Shown here: piece after piece, positions 12,901 through 22,423 of the stretch | How positions within the stretch are numbered: position 1 is the stretch's first letter | Layout of the letters: the number at the start of each line of letters is the position of its first letter | Notes under the pieces: generated by a model | The model's input: the letters and a program-made list of their open reading frames with translations, nothing else | What the model was told of the DNA's origin: nothing | The model's database searches: none | Assembly (NCBI GenBank): GCA_963965975.1 | Contig: OZ014419.1 | Location: 6,466,150-6,530,149 of the forward strand | Reading direction: 5' to 3' | Length of the DNA: 64,000 nt | From: Xestospongia bergquistia | Taxonomy: Eukaryota; Porifera; Demospongiae; Haplosclerida; Petrosiidae | Translations under genes and position numbers: made by a program

Positions 12901-14084
12901 ACAAAATATATCATACCAGGTTGTGATGAAGATTGCATTGATGATGGAATGAGAGCAGCTGGTAAATCCATTGAGTCAAGTAGGAGAGAGTCCTGGATCT
13001 AAAAACATGTAATATATCATAACAAAATGAGTTAAACAATAACATTAGTAAAAGTACTATAATATATACGTGTGTGTGTTTACGAGTATTATATTAAGTA
13101 CAATAGAAGATCATATTGTTAATACATTGCCAGTCTGTTTGGTAGCCTCTTCATTAAGTATCATTAAAAACTGTACAAGTGCTATTGAGTTCTTAATAAT
13201 GCCCTATTAAGGAGAAGAGATAGGATATTGATGTCCATGACAGAGATTCCAGTGTAATAAAAAAGAATTTTAATTCAAAATTGTTATTCATAATATACTA
13301 TTTTAATTTAAATTATATTATAACTGAATAAACTAATACAAACCTGTGTCTTAATATGACGATGTAACTCAGTAAACTTTAAAGCATCACTTTCACGATG
13401 CTGAACAACCACTATAAAGAGATATAATAATAACAATAAATCAATTATTAAATATTGTTATTTTAATATTATTAATAACTTTATATATTTATAAACGTAC
13501 TAAACTCTCACAATATAATAATGTTAGATTATATATAGAAAGAAATGGTATATGAAATATTTCTACAAAATCAGATATATTTGAACTCCAAGATAATGAG
13601 TCTAATGACAATACATTAACACTTTATAACTTATAATAAACAGTTAGACTACGCATGTTATTATAATGTTTGTATCATGTAGTATTATAGAGAGCCAATA
13701 TCAACAAGACTCCAACATACAGATATAATGATCATCGTCACACAGGATAACATATACTCACACTTTTTTTGAACCTTCTGGCAAAGTCTAAACTCATTTG
13801 TAACTGGTGTGGGTGTAACATTGCTATGACAACATATAAAAATAAGGAAAAAATAAAAAAACATCCCCATAATCAAAAATATAAATAAAGTACTACTCAC
13901 CTAGATAATATATTGAGACAATGTTTGTATATTTTGGATAATTTATCTAAAGAGAGAAAATGGGCATCAATTAGAATGGAATCATTATTATAAAACCTTG
14001 ATTTTTGATGTAAATAGTGCATAGACGATGTAGTAGTTCAGGTATTACATTAGTTGAAGAATGAGCAGATCCAGTTTTTGCCAT
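6932..14084 (-). CDS. TUBGCP3: gamma-tubulin complex component 3 (C-terminal half missing)
   Basis: GCP3 is a core subunit of the gamma-tubulin ring complex that nucleates microtubules. The start is ATG at 14084 (MAKTGSAHSSTNVIPELL). Exons, read right to left, include about 13900-13950, 13775-13820, 13345-13412, 13126-13204, 12916-13000, 12694-12830, 12561-12640, 8108-8245, 7905-8030, 7785-7856, 7501-7625, 7362-7456, 7242-7313, 7035-7145 and 6932(gap)-6989. Diagnostic GRIP1-region matches to animal GCP3 are LLYVFQGIDGKYI, ELGWLYRKV, GLKGGALVSTL, AWIFEGQLQDQYNEFF and VGKSINFLRQRCHDHT. The conserved half after that last motif (roughly 400 residues, the GRIP2 part) is absent because of the gap. 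The intron between the exons at 8245 and 12561 is about 4.3 kb, far longer than its neighbours, and contains three SOUL genes on the other strand. Family identity is very secure; small linker exons may be missed. Confidence 0.93.
8246..9095. other. GCP3 intron, left part; hydrophobic mini-ORFs only
   Basis: No conserved exon is visible. On the minus strand a 28-codon ATG frame ending at TAG (about 8678-8764) encodes a very hydrophobic peptide containing ALIILIIKIIGIIFYAVLG. A second open stretch near 8830-8915 encodes DFIPGIILNILLALMVAIS. Such peptides are easily produced by AT-rich DNA, so coding status is unproven. Confidence 0.25.
9126..9725 (+). CDS. SOUL/HEBP heme-binding family protein 1, putatively myristoylated
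   Basis: Single-exon gene of 199 residues if started at the MGNTGSS methionine. I prefer this start over the in-frame ATG at 9096 because the paralogue at 9989 starts with the same MGNT, and MGxxxS/T is an N-myristoylation consensus. The SOUL fold is recognised by GYEIRKYQPS (about residues 35-44), a KIPMTAPV motif (about 80-87) and the C-terminal GYDPPYRLFNRHNEVWF. SOUL proteins such as HEBP1 and HEBP2 bind heme or porphyrins in the cytosol; the ligand here is inferred only from family. It is first of three tandem copies inside a GCP3 intron. Its 3' half is almost identical to that of the second copy. Confidence 0.9.
   Translation: MGNTGSSYTIPNSSPWFMHGLDSPAFETISEKNGYEIRKYQPSNWIGTQVKSVSCKEATDKGFRYLFNYIKGENEASQKIPMTAPVAVKVEPSQGPACESTFTTHFYVPVEFQADAPAPTNPDVSFYEYPEFTVYVISYSGFTSDDKLLQHATQLGTLLDRDGVDYVKEYYFFCGYDPPYRLFNRHNEVWFVAKNEHAN
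9989..10825 (+). CDS. SOUL/HEBP heme-binding family protein 2 with acidic tail
   Basis: Single-exon gene, 278 residues, starting MGNTESAT (myristoylation-like). The SOUL domain covers about residues 15-190 with YQIRKYQPS, KIPMTTPV and GYDPPYRLFNRHNEVWF. After it comes a unique low-complexity tail of about 85 residues rich in Glu, Thr, Lys, Ser and Asn, probably disordered, absent from copies 1 and 3. Compared with copy 1 the first half differs substantially at protein level, while about 275 bases of the second half differ at only about 8 positions. A polyadenylation-type AATAAA lies at about 10857, some 30 bases after the stop. Confidence 0.9.
   Translation: MGNTESATDPDAPPWFTHGLVSPPFTTIADKEGYQIRKYQPSKWVGTEVKSRSCKDASTTSFWRLFKYISGENATKQKIPMTTPVSVKVPRQDGERTFTTHFYIPVEFQADTPAPTNPDVSFYEYPEFTVYVISYSGFTSDDKLLQHATQLGTLLDRDGVDYVKEYYFYCGYDPPYRLFNRHNEVWFIGVPTQATESTENYASENEGDKNKAEETGTAEGTISNEIESSKTETADTKTEPNDTETTEGASIAADTKNTEGTKTNKIETDEKAKTENSD
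10857..10862 (+). promoter_or_regulatory. polyadenylation signal of SOUL gene 2
   Basis: AATAAA about 30 bases downstream of the stop codon, followed by an A-rich stretch. The position suits a very short 3' UTR. Confidence 0.5.
10863..11470. other. intergenic spacer between SOUL genes 2 and 3
   Basis: About 600 AT-rich bases inside the GCP3 intron, with no open frame of note on either strand. Confidence 0.5.
11484..11493 (+). promoter_or_regulatory. TATA box of SOUL gene 3
   Basis: AGTATAAAAGCAG lies about 55 bases upstream of the ATG at 11544, consistent with a TATA-driven start and a very short 5' leader. The other two SOUL genes show only weaker A/T matches. Confidence 0.5.
11544..12167 (+). 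CDS. SOUL/HEBP family protein 3, predicted secreted
   Basis: Single-exon gene of 207 residues. Residues 1-20 form a classic signal peptide (MRAIKCIAVLFLLISLSKA, cleavage likely after SKA), so unlike its neighbours this copy enters the secretory pathway. The SOUL domain shows YETRKYDPSKWVG, KIPMASPVATKI and GYDPPYRFVDRHNEVWF. Paired cysteines near the start of the mature protein (FCHDLDC) and several NxT/S sequons fit an extracellular or luminal protein. It is the most diverged of the three copies. The ligand (heme, porphyrin or another hydrophobe) is inferred only from family. Confidence 0.9.
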   Translation: MRAIKCIAVLFLLISLSKAASLRVKDEPAFCHDLDCPKYQVVARKDAYETRKYDPSKWVGTTIPSMNYTYAVKKGFERLFQYIEGQNQDKIKIPMASPVATKIVPGQGPACDSNFTVLFFVPFAYQHNTSIPTNPELAIVNLPAITVYVAQFGGYETEDKLLEYTTKLATALDNDKMSYVKDYYFTAGYDPPYRFVDRHNEVWFLAD

Positions 14085-14445
14085 ATTTTAGCTAAATACA
14101 CTGACTGTCGAATGTGGATTCCCGAAAAAAAGTTCCCGCGAAAAACGAATTTGATTGGACAACATTTTTTCGGGCAATCGTACAAAATTATTACGGGCAA
14201 TTATTAACGACTATTAAAATTAGTTGTTGTTTTATAAAGTGGGGAGAGAGTGGTAATCTGCTTCCACTCAAATTCGCATTTTAGCTCTTCCTTCTTCGAC
14301 TTTACTTTGATCTTCTCTGACCTGGTAAGTTTAAATTCTACTATGCATGTTCATCTATAGCAGAGAGCAATCAGAATTTGACAATAACTTGTTGATCAAT
14401 GACAATAACCTTCATTTCTCACACCCTCCAGTAAACTAAGCCAAA
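14085..14445. promoter_or_regulatory. divergent promoter of GCP3 and tandem-coactosin gene
   Basis: Only about 360 bases separate the two start codons. Part of that is a 5' UTR exon of the plus-strand gene ending at the donor CTGGTAAGTT (about 14321), with an acceptor CCCTCCAG just before the coding exon. A TTTTATAAAG near 14231 could be a TATA-like element for the plus gene. A head-to-head bidirectional promoter is the simplest reading. Confidence 0.45.
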
Positions 14446-16064
14446 ATGTCTACTGAAGTAACAGTGAGCAATCCAGATGAGCTTCAACAAGGTATGGCAG
14501 ATGTCAGAAACGATGCAACAGAAATAAACTGGTCAGTCAAGTTTTAAGAACAAGTCTTTAGTCAACCATTTCTGTATGATCATCGTATTATAAATCTCTA
14601 CCAACATAGGCTTCTTGTTGGTCATGAGAATAGCAATCCAGCTGTTATCGAGTTTTTAGGCTGTGGTGAAGGAGGAGTAGAAGAATTTGCATCACACCTT
14701 GATGATGCTCGTGTTATGTACGGATTAGGTATGGTGGTATTTTTGTTTTAATATATTTATTATCTATATTATTGGACTCGTTTAGTTCTCTTCATTTTTA
14801 TGTTCCATTACTTTGTGATCACATTTCATTTGTCATGTATATCTCCTTTCTATCCATATGTCACCAATCCTATAATATGATGCTATTTTTAGCATCTATC
14901 ATATCATTAACACATTTTCACACAAATATATCATAATGTAGTTATTGTGGTACAGTTAGTTTCTAATAATAGTGATAACCTCACTGTTAGATTGTTATAT
15001 TTACATACACACATTGAGTATTAAGTAATGAATTAGGGTTAGATTACATTTGTAAATACAGCTGGTGATAAAATGTCTATGGTTCAATATATAATATGTA
15101 TAGACAGTATGAATCTCTCTCTCTCTCTCTCTAGTTCGCCTGACAGAAACTATTGACATGTCTCTCACAATTAAATTTGTCTACATTACTTGGTTTGGAA
15201 AGGATGTTAGTTTTGTTAAAAGAGGAAAATATGGTGTTGTTTCTGGAAGTGTTGAGAAATTTTTTAGTGTAAGCCCATACATATTTATATTATAATCATG
15301 TATAAATACTATATACTAACCAATGTGGTGTGTATTGTTAAACCACTCTGTGTTCTTAACAAAAGAATGCCATTTAGGGTACATAGTTTCCATGGAAACA
15401 ATGCTAGAGGACCTCAATCATGCATGAAGAATTATCTCTCTATCATTTGCATTATAGTATATACAGTTGACATTAGATCTTTGACATAGTTGTCATGCCA
15501 CTTCCCTTACCAGCTGGAAGATAGTTTTACCTTATATGGTCATCCAGCTGGTTAAATGCCTTTTAATATAACATATTAAAAAAGAGGAAGGCATAATATC
15601 AACAAACTTGTACCCAACAATACAATCATCTACCACAGAACAAATCCTTATATGGGCAAACCATCTGGATATGAGACCATACTAATTAGTATGTAATTAT
15701 GTTTGCATCTACTTCATGGTATGCATTAGATATGGTAAAAAATTCCTACTTATAAAGTTAGTGGTGATAAACAAACTGTCACCATAGCACATATAGGATT
15801 TCTATACAAAGGCATTATGTCGTACTACTTGATTGACTACCTGAAATGATATTAAAGCTCACAGCTGTTGTGAAGTTTGTTCTAGAGTAGTTATGATCTC
15901 ATCTATTAATTAATTAATTTAACTTCTTTTTATAGCCCTACCAAGTCTCTGTAACATTTGATGGAGAGAGTAAATCTGATGTCACACAAGAAACTTTGAT
16001 GAGTAAAATACAAGAGACAAGGTATATTGTTTGTGTCATAAGATTTGTATATTAATGCCCTCTT

Positions 16065-16107
<43 letters not shown>

Positions 16108-17680
16108 ATCACTTTCTCTCTCTCTCACACACACACACACACACTCACTCACTCTCTCTCTCTCTTCATATAGTGGCACAAAAAACAAAGTACTGGATGC
16201 TGCTGAAGGCAAAACTAGACCAGTAAATGAAAGTAGATACTAACTGGATCAGATATCATCTAATTACTAGAATTAGTAGGAGTATTTAATATATCATGTA
16301 TTCTACACAACCACAATAACATATCATTAGTAAACTTTTGTCTAGTGAATATCACTACAGTGACATAAAGATACCTACCATTACTGTGACTAACTATAGC
16401 ATTAAAGTGTTGAGTATTTCTCTATAATTATTGTTACTTCTTTCTAATTAGGAACGTGGATTTGTTGCTTCTTCTACCACTCCTGGACGTACTGGTCCAA
16501 TGTCTCCTACAGGAGGACCAGTTAAAATGGGAAAACAAGGCTCACAATTTAGCGGTTTCACTTCTCAAGCTAAAGGAGGTTCAAGTAAGAGTATAAAACA
16601 ATTTAAAACTTAAATTTGTTATAATGGATATGTTCTTCTTATTATTATTGTTTTGTTCAGATCATCATGATAAATTATTGTGACATTTTTTTTCTCTGTT
16701 AGATATCGGGTTTAATGATGATGTAAGTGAAGCTCTTGCTGCTGTCCGAAGTGATGAAGATGAGAAAACCTGGTTAGTTTTTGTAAATTTGCCATAACGA
16801 TCTATCATCACTACTATAAACTTCTTTCTCTCATTTAGGATGGTTGCCAAATTTCCTAATAATGATGTCAGAAAACCATTACAAGTTCTTCAGAGTGGTG
16901 TTGAATTGTCCGACCTAAGTCCTCTCTTTGTACCGGAAGACATTGCATTAGCATTGATACGAGTGGTTAGTCAAGAATATATCATGAACTTAACAAACTT
17001 AATTGCTATTAACTTAAAACTCTTGGCATTTACATAATGGCATTAAAAAACTTATTCCAACCTTAATATCTCTAAGAATAATATACAATATGGATTGTTC
17101 TCCGATAATGTCATTTCTATCACTTCTCTTTAGACCGATGTTGTTGATGATATCCCAACTGTTAAATTTGTCTATATTCTCTGGGTAGGAGAAGGAGTCA
17201 AACCAATGAGTAAAGGAAGACTACCTACAGCAAAGGGAATGTTGGAAGAGAAATTTGCTGTATCCTTGATATACTAGTGTGATAGAATATAGTTTAGCCT
17301 CTTTTTGTGTCACTATAAATAGCATTTTGAGTGTCCCTAGTTGATGATGTAATCCAGATGTAAGTTCTGGGTGTAACCATGTGTTAGGCTGTCCTGATTC
17401 TAAATATAGTATCATGTGATCCATGTTACTATTTTTAGTATGAACATGAATACATTGTCACATGTATGTTACCACTATATGGAGGTATTTATAAGCCATT
17501 AGGGTACTTGATTATGCTGCATTTATTAAAATATAATATGATGTATTATTCTTTGACTCCACCTTCCAATATTAGCCCTTTCATGTTCATATTCAAGCGT
17601 CTACTGCCAATGAAATTCGTCCACAAGTCATTCTAGATAAAGTAGGTGGAGCCAGTGGGTCTAAGAGCAATGTCAAGTAG
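14446..17680 (+). CDS. protein with two coactosin-like ADF-H domains
   Basis: ATG at 14446 (MSTEVTVSNPDELQQGM). Exons by splice sites: 14446-14531, about 14608-14726, 15135-15269, 15936-16022, 16173-16216, 16452-16587, 16703-16772, 16838-16965, 17134-17262 and 17576-17680. Domain 1 contains EFLGCGEGGVEEF, KFVYITWFGKDV and VKRGKYGVVSGSV. Domain 2 repeats the pattern with VSEALAAVRSDEDEKTW, TVKFVYILWVGEGV and a PFHVHIQAS ending. Between them is a Gly/Ser/Thr-rich linker (SSTTPGRTGPMSPTGG). ADF-H proteins of the coactosin class bind F-actin; coactosin itself has one domain. If the donor after AGACCA at about 16216 is skipped, reading ends at TAA near 16240, giving a one-domain isoform. Alternatives are drebrin-like or twinfilin relatives, but the motifs look coactosin-type. 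Confidence 0.8.
16066..16165. repeat. CT/CA compound microsatellite in intron
   Basis: Alternating (CT)n and (CA)n runs immediately upstream of the acceptor ATATAG near 16172, so the repeat supplies the polypyrimidine tract of that intron. Confidence 0.85.
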
Positions 17681-18195
17681 CAATATCCTCCGTCTGTCTT
17701 CACATATCGCACAGTTTGGTATAGATACATTTGTAAGTAGTTCAGGGACTGTAGCCATTTTTATAGCAGTTTGTCATTTTGAAAAATTAGTATCTTTTGG
17801 TCTATTTTAATAACTAGTAATAACTAGTGGTTAGTAATGAGTTAATTAACCCTTTAGTGCCAATCTTTTTTCCTTTCTCGCTCAAAATAATTTAATAGTT
17901 TTTGTTAATAATTATATTCCAAATGAACATTATATTGGAACACCAATGTATGGTAATTTGCTTTTCAGAGATTTACTATAATAATGTACCTTATAGCAAA
18001 TATTCCATCATCTGGTTAATAAGAACTGTCACTAGCCCATAACTTTAATGAAGTTATTAGAAAGAGCAAATAAAAATTAAATTAAGAATATAATGAATTA
18101 TTTTATATACATAGTGTGTAGTAATTAGAGAAACAGGGACATCACATGACACACAGTATCAGTAAATGTATTATGAATTAGTTGTGTTTATTATA
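17681..18195. other. 3' intergenic between convergent genes
   Basis: About 500 AT-rich bases between the stops of the coactosin-type gene and PPP6C. Only 3' UTRs are expected here; no further gene is visible. Confidence 0.6.
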
Positions 18196-19667
18196 TTAGA
18201 GGAAATATGGTGTAGTGACTTTTTGAGGGATCACGCGTTCATTATCTGGTACTGCTTGAAACAGTTTGGCTTCTTTTCCTTCTAAATCTGTATTTTTCAA
18301 TACCAAGATGGATGCAATGTTACCACAACGATAACAATAATTAGGAGCAGACCATACTGTAACTAGACGTTGATCAAACATATACTTTATACCCTCATGA
18401 ACTAATTGATGAGCTCTACATATCAATTTAAGATTATTGAGATGCATAAACTACAAGTAGAGAGAGAGAATATTTTGTGTAAGAGTTTCTTTACGCTTAC
18501 CTCTTGAGTGACTGAGGCTCCAAACAGGTATCCTGCTCCTCTTGGACTTATAGCCCATCCAGCAATTTCCTCCGGATCAGACCAGACAAGATCACAAAAT
18601 GCGCCTTCATGAGGTATCTCTATACCACGATCAATGGTTCGTATCTAGTCATGTGAAGAAAAAACATCTAAATTATCTGGCATTTTATTTTTAAAGACTT
18701 TAGACTAAGTTAGTCCTGACAATACACTTACTTGGTCTAAAGTCTTGACTTCAGGTGAGAGCCCACCATGAACACAGAGCACCTGATTATCAATAATCTG
18801 AATAAGTAAATAAATATTGGTAGTAAAAGAGAAAGATAGTACAACTTACAGCAGCAATAGTTAGTAAATCAAACACTTTACAACAACATCTCCATGCATT
18901 GGCATTACCATACTTGTTCATACATTCATCTGAGAGAGGGAGATGGAGAGGGTGACAGACAAAGGATGTAGAGAGGAAGTAAAATTTGTAAGAAAAGTTC
19001 TAATAGCTCTTACCATAAAATCCATATACTTGAGTGATTTGTCTGCTCTCATGGTTGCCACGGAGAAGTGTAATCTTATCAGGATATCTAAAAATAAGAG
19101 AGAATAATTGTCAATTAATTTATTAGAACATAGTATGTTATACTTGGCTTTGAGTGTTAAGAGTCGTGTGAATGTCTCTAAGCTATAGTACCCTCGGTCT
19201 ACAAAATCACCCTATTTAAAATGTAAAATGTGAGGGTGACATTTGGGAGGATTTCTCACCATAAATACATAACTTGTATCAGGGACTTGACCTCCCGTAC
19301 GAAACAGTTCTTCCAGATCATAAAACTACAAAAAGTAATGGAGTCATTAATACAATAGTTATATTAAATTTGTGTCTACATCATACCTGTCCATGAATAT
19401 CTCCACATATTGTGACTGGAGTATATACTGGTTGTACATTGGACTCCTCTAATAACAGATCACAAACATAGTCACAGAGTTTCTACACACATACAGACAA
19501 AATGGTCAAAGGAACCAGTTAATATTGAGTTGAAGTATGCTTTATTAACTTGTGGTGAAGCTTTTAAAATCATAATTAAAGGGTCTTACCTTTAAGTCGT
19601 TTTCTGGTAAGTACTGACATGTTTTAGCTAACTGAATCCACTCATCTAACTCATTTTGAAAGGCCAT
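18196..19667 (-). CDS. PPP6C: serine/threonine protein phosphatase 6 catalytic subunit
   Basis: PPP-family metallophosphatase. ATG at 19667 ([17 protein letters not shown], then QYLPENDLK), stop at 18196. Metal-binding motifs are split over exons: ICGDIHGQ (about 19385-19440), [10 protein letters not shown] (about 19200), RGNHE (about 19050-19080) and VHGGLSP (about 18760-18790). The last exon carries [18 protein letters not shown] and ends TTPYFL, the PP6 C-terminus that is carboxymethylated in PP2A-like enzymes. YLPENDLK and ISPRGAG with YLFGA favour PP6 over PP4 or PP2A. PP6 acts with SAPS and ankyrin subunits in cell-cycle and stress signalling (known of the family). It is head-to-head with SUCLA2. 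Confidence 0.95.
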
Positions 19668-19770
19668 TTTCTCAATCTTGCCTTTTATTGTGTAATAAAG
19701 TGAGAAAGGGTTAATAAAACAAAACATTTATCACATGACTATCATATGATATTCTCCTTAGTAATCAAAC
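19668..19770. promoter_or_regulatory. bidirectional promoter PPP6C/SUCLA2
   Basis: Only 103 bases lie between the two start codons, which face away from each other, so both transcripts must start from this small region. No clear TATA box is visible. Confidence 0.6.
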
Positions 19771-22272
19771 ATGGCTACCTATAGGTTAGGTTGTCGTCTC
19801 TTCAGTTCATTCTTCGTCAGTAGATCTCAATTTTTAGCAAGACAAAATCAAGTATGCAGAAAAATTACTTGAAGCATTTCCAACCATTCACAAACCTTCC
19901 CATTTTAGCCATGTCGCAATTTATCTCTACACGAGTACATCAGTCAACAGATAATGGCTCAGTATGGTGTAGGAATACCTCTTGGATATATAGCAGATAA
20001 TTCTGTGTCTGCAAGGGAAGCAGCATTGAAATTAGGTGTGTGGGAGAGAAATTGGGTGTGGCTCTTCTTGTACATCGATGTATTAACAGTGTATAGCTCA
20101 CTAATCATGTGATTAAAATAATGTTTATAGTCATTAATTTAATTAGGCGGTAAAGATGTAGTTATTAAGGCTCAGGTGTTAGCTGGTGGGCGTGGTAAGG
20201 GACATTTTGACTCGGGACTTGATGGAGGTGTCAAGACAGCTCATTCGTAAGTAATGTTTGCAAAATTTATGACTCATAATATCATCTTTTAGACCTGATG
20301 AAGTTAAGTCATTAGTAGATAAAATGATAGGATATCGACTCATTACAAAACAAACTGGTGCTGTTGGCAGACCATGTGATAAGGTATAGCTTCTCCAAGT
20401 ATTATTACACTACCTTGTACCAAGGTAGTGTAATATATAGAGCTTAGTTGTATAGTCAAACTAAATGTAAAAATAATGTAATAGAGTTTTATTGTATAGT
20501 TTTACTATAGGTCATGATTTGTGAGAAGGTTGATGTCAAGAAAGAGTTTTACTTTGCGATTATTTTAGACAGAGCGTTTGTGGTAACTTCAACATTAACA
20601 ATAATGACATGTTGATATTACATCTCTCATCTCTATCACTAGGGCCCAGCTATAGTTGCTAGCTCAGAAGGTGGAGTCAATATTGAGGAGGTAGCCAGTA
20701 AATCACCTGATGCCATTATCAAAGAACCAATTGACATCATGGAAGGTATTGTGGAGATCAATATTATCATGACATCTTTCTTACTTTTAGGAATGTCATT
20801 AAAACAAGCTCAAAATATCTCTGAGAAAATAGGCTTCTCACAATCTTGTATTCAATCGGTAAGTACATTAGGATTCTGATAGTGTGTGTATAATTTATAC
20901 AGGCTGCTGAACAAATGATGGCGTTATATAAAATGTTAATAGAAAAAGATGTCACCATGTTAGAAATTAATCCTATGGTTGAAACAGTGGATGGACGAGG
21001 TAAACCCCTTGCAATTAGACCTTCATATTGTAGTTGACAAAATTGGTATCAGTGTTTGTGTTAGGGTTGGGTATGTTGAATGTAGAGGGCATAATAATAT
21101 TTTTATAATCAATGTATGATTTATTTACTGCTAATTGTTCAATAACTCTGACTCAATATAATATTAGGCACCCTAGACATATTTATATAATGCTCATATT
21201 GTCTGAGTAGTATCTGCGGTGCCCAATCAGACAATATGGCCACCATTGGGCAGCACAGATTCTTCAGGCACCATAGACATAGATTTATGGTGCTCATAGC
21301 ATCTGTGGTCCTCAATGATATCCATAGTGTTAATAGTATCTGCATACCATAGACATAGTTTTATGATATCCATGGTGTCTGCAGTGCCAATCCATTGGGT
21401 ACCATAGACATTATGTCTATGGTGTTCATAGTACACAAAATATAACTGCTCTATCTTCTATTAGTGTTATGCATGGATGCTAAGATCAACTTTGATGACA
21501 ATGCTGAATATAGACAGAAAGACATCTTTAAATTACGAGATTGGTCTCAAGAAGATCCTCGTGATGTAGAAGCTGCTATAGCTGGTATCAATTATATTGG
21601 ACTAGATGGATCAATTGGCTGTATGGGTAAGAAAAGAGATATATCAACTTAAATCATTTCTGTTTTTATCAGTAAACGGTGCTGGTCTTGCGATGGCTAC
21701 TATGGACATGATCAAACTCTATGGTGGATCTCCAGCTAATTTCCTGGATATTGGAGGTGGAGCTAGTCCTAAAGAGGTCATGGATGGCTTCAAAATATTG
21801 ACCACCGATCCCAACGTCAGTTAAAGAGTTTTTTATAACTATTCATACATTTTTATTTATGATCTTGTGCATCTTCCTTACAGGTAAAAGCTATTTTTGT
21901 CAACGTATTTGGTGGTATCATTCACTGTGATATGATAGCTAAAAGTATCATGGTTGCAGCAACAGAAATGAATCTAAAAATCCCTCTAGTAGTCAGATTA
22001 CAAGGTGGAGCTGTGTGCTTTAGTAACTGTACGATCATATCATTTCTCTACTAGGTAACAATCAAAAGAAAGCCAATGCTATGATTTCAGGCAGTAATCT
22101 AAAAATGTTATCTGTTGAAGATTTTGATAAAGCAGCTAGAACTGTATGTTGTAGGTATATAATGTAATTGTTATTATTTTTGTTTGGGATTTTGTCTTAG
22201 GTTGTGAATGTGGCTAAAATTACTGAACTGGCCAGTGAAGTATCATTAACTCTTGATTTCTCTCCTCTCTGA
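19771..22272 (+). CDS. SUCLA2: succinate-CoA ligase [ADP-forming] subunit beta, mitochondrial
   Basis: Beta subunit of the matrix TCA-cycle enzyme that makes ATP and succinate from succinyl-CoA. The first exon encodes a basic mitochondrial presequence ([20 protein letters not shown]). [14 protein letters not shown] begins the mature ATP-grasp domain, with [29 protein letters not shown] and MLEINPMVE. The CoA-ligase domain has [36 protein letters not shown] (split by an intron near 21625), [13 protein letters not shown] and [13 protein letters not shown]. About eleven exons end at TGA 22270-22272 (LDFSPL). The residues fit the ADP-type (SUCLA2) better than SUCLG2. The intron at about 21003-21465 contains degenerate repeats. 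Confidence 0.95.
21160..21440. repeat. degenerate repeats in SUCLA2 intron
   Basis: Several imperfect copies of a motif around CACCATAGACATA and ATGGTGCTCATAG, in both orientations, fill the intron. ACCATAGACATTATGTCTATGGT near 21401-21423 is a near-perfect palindrome. Confidence 0.6.
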
Positions 22273-22423
22273 AAAACCAATTGGTTCTCTTAGCAGCTCT
22301 ACTTAGCATCTACACCAATACAATATATTTAATAGATATATTTTTAATACATTAATTATTATGATAATCATTATTTCAACTTTACTAATTATCCCGCCTT
22401 CCCACGTGGTATGTTTGAAGACA

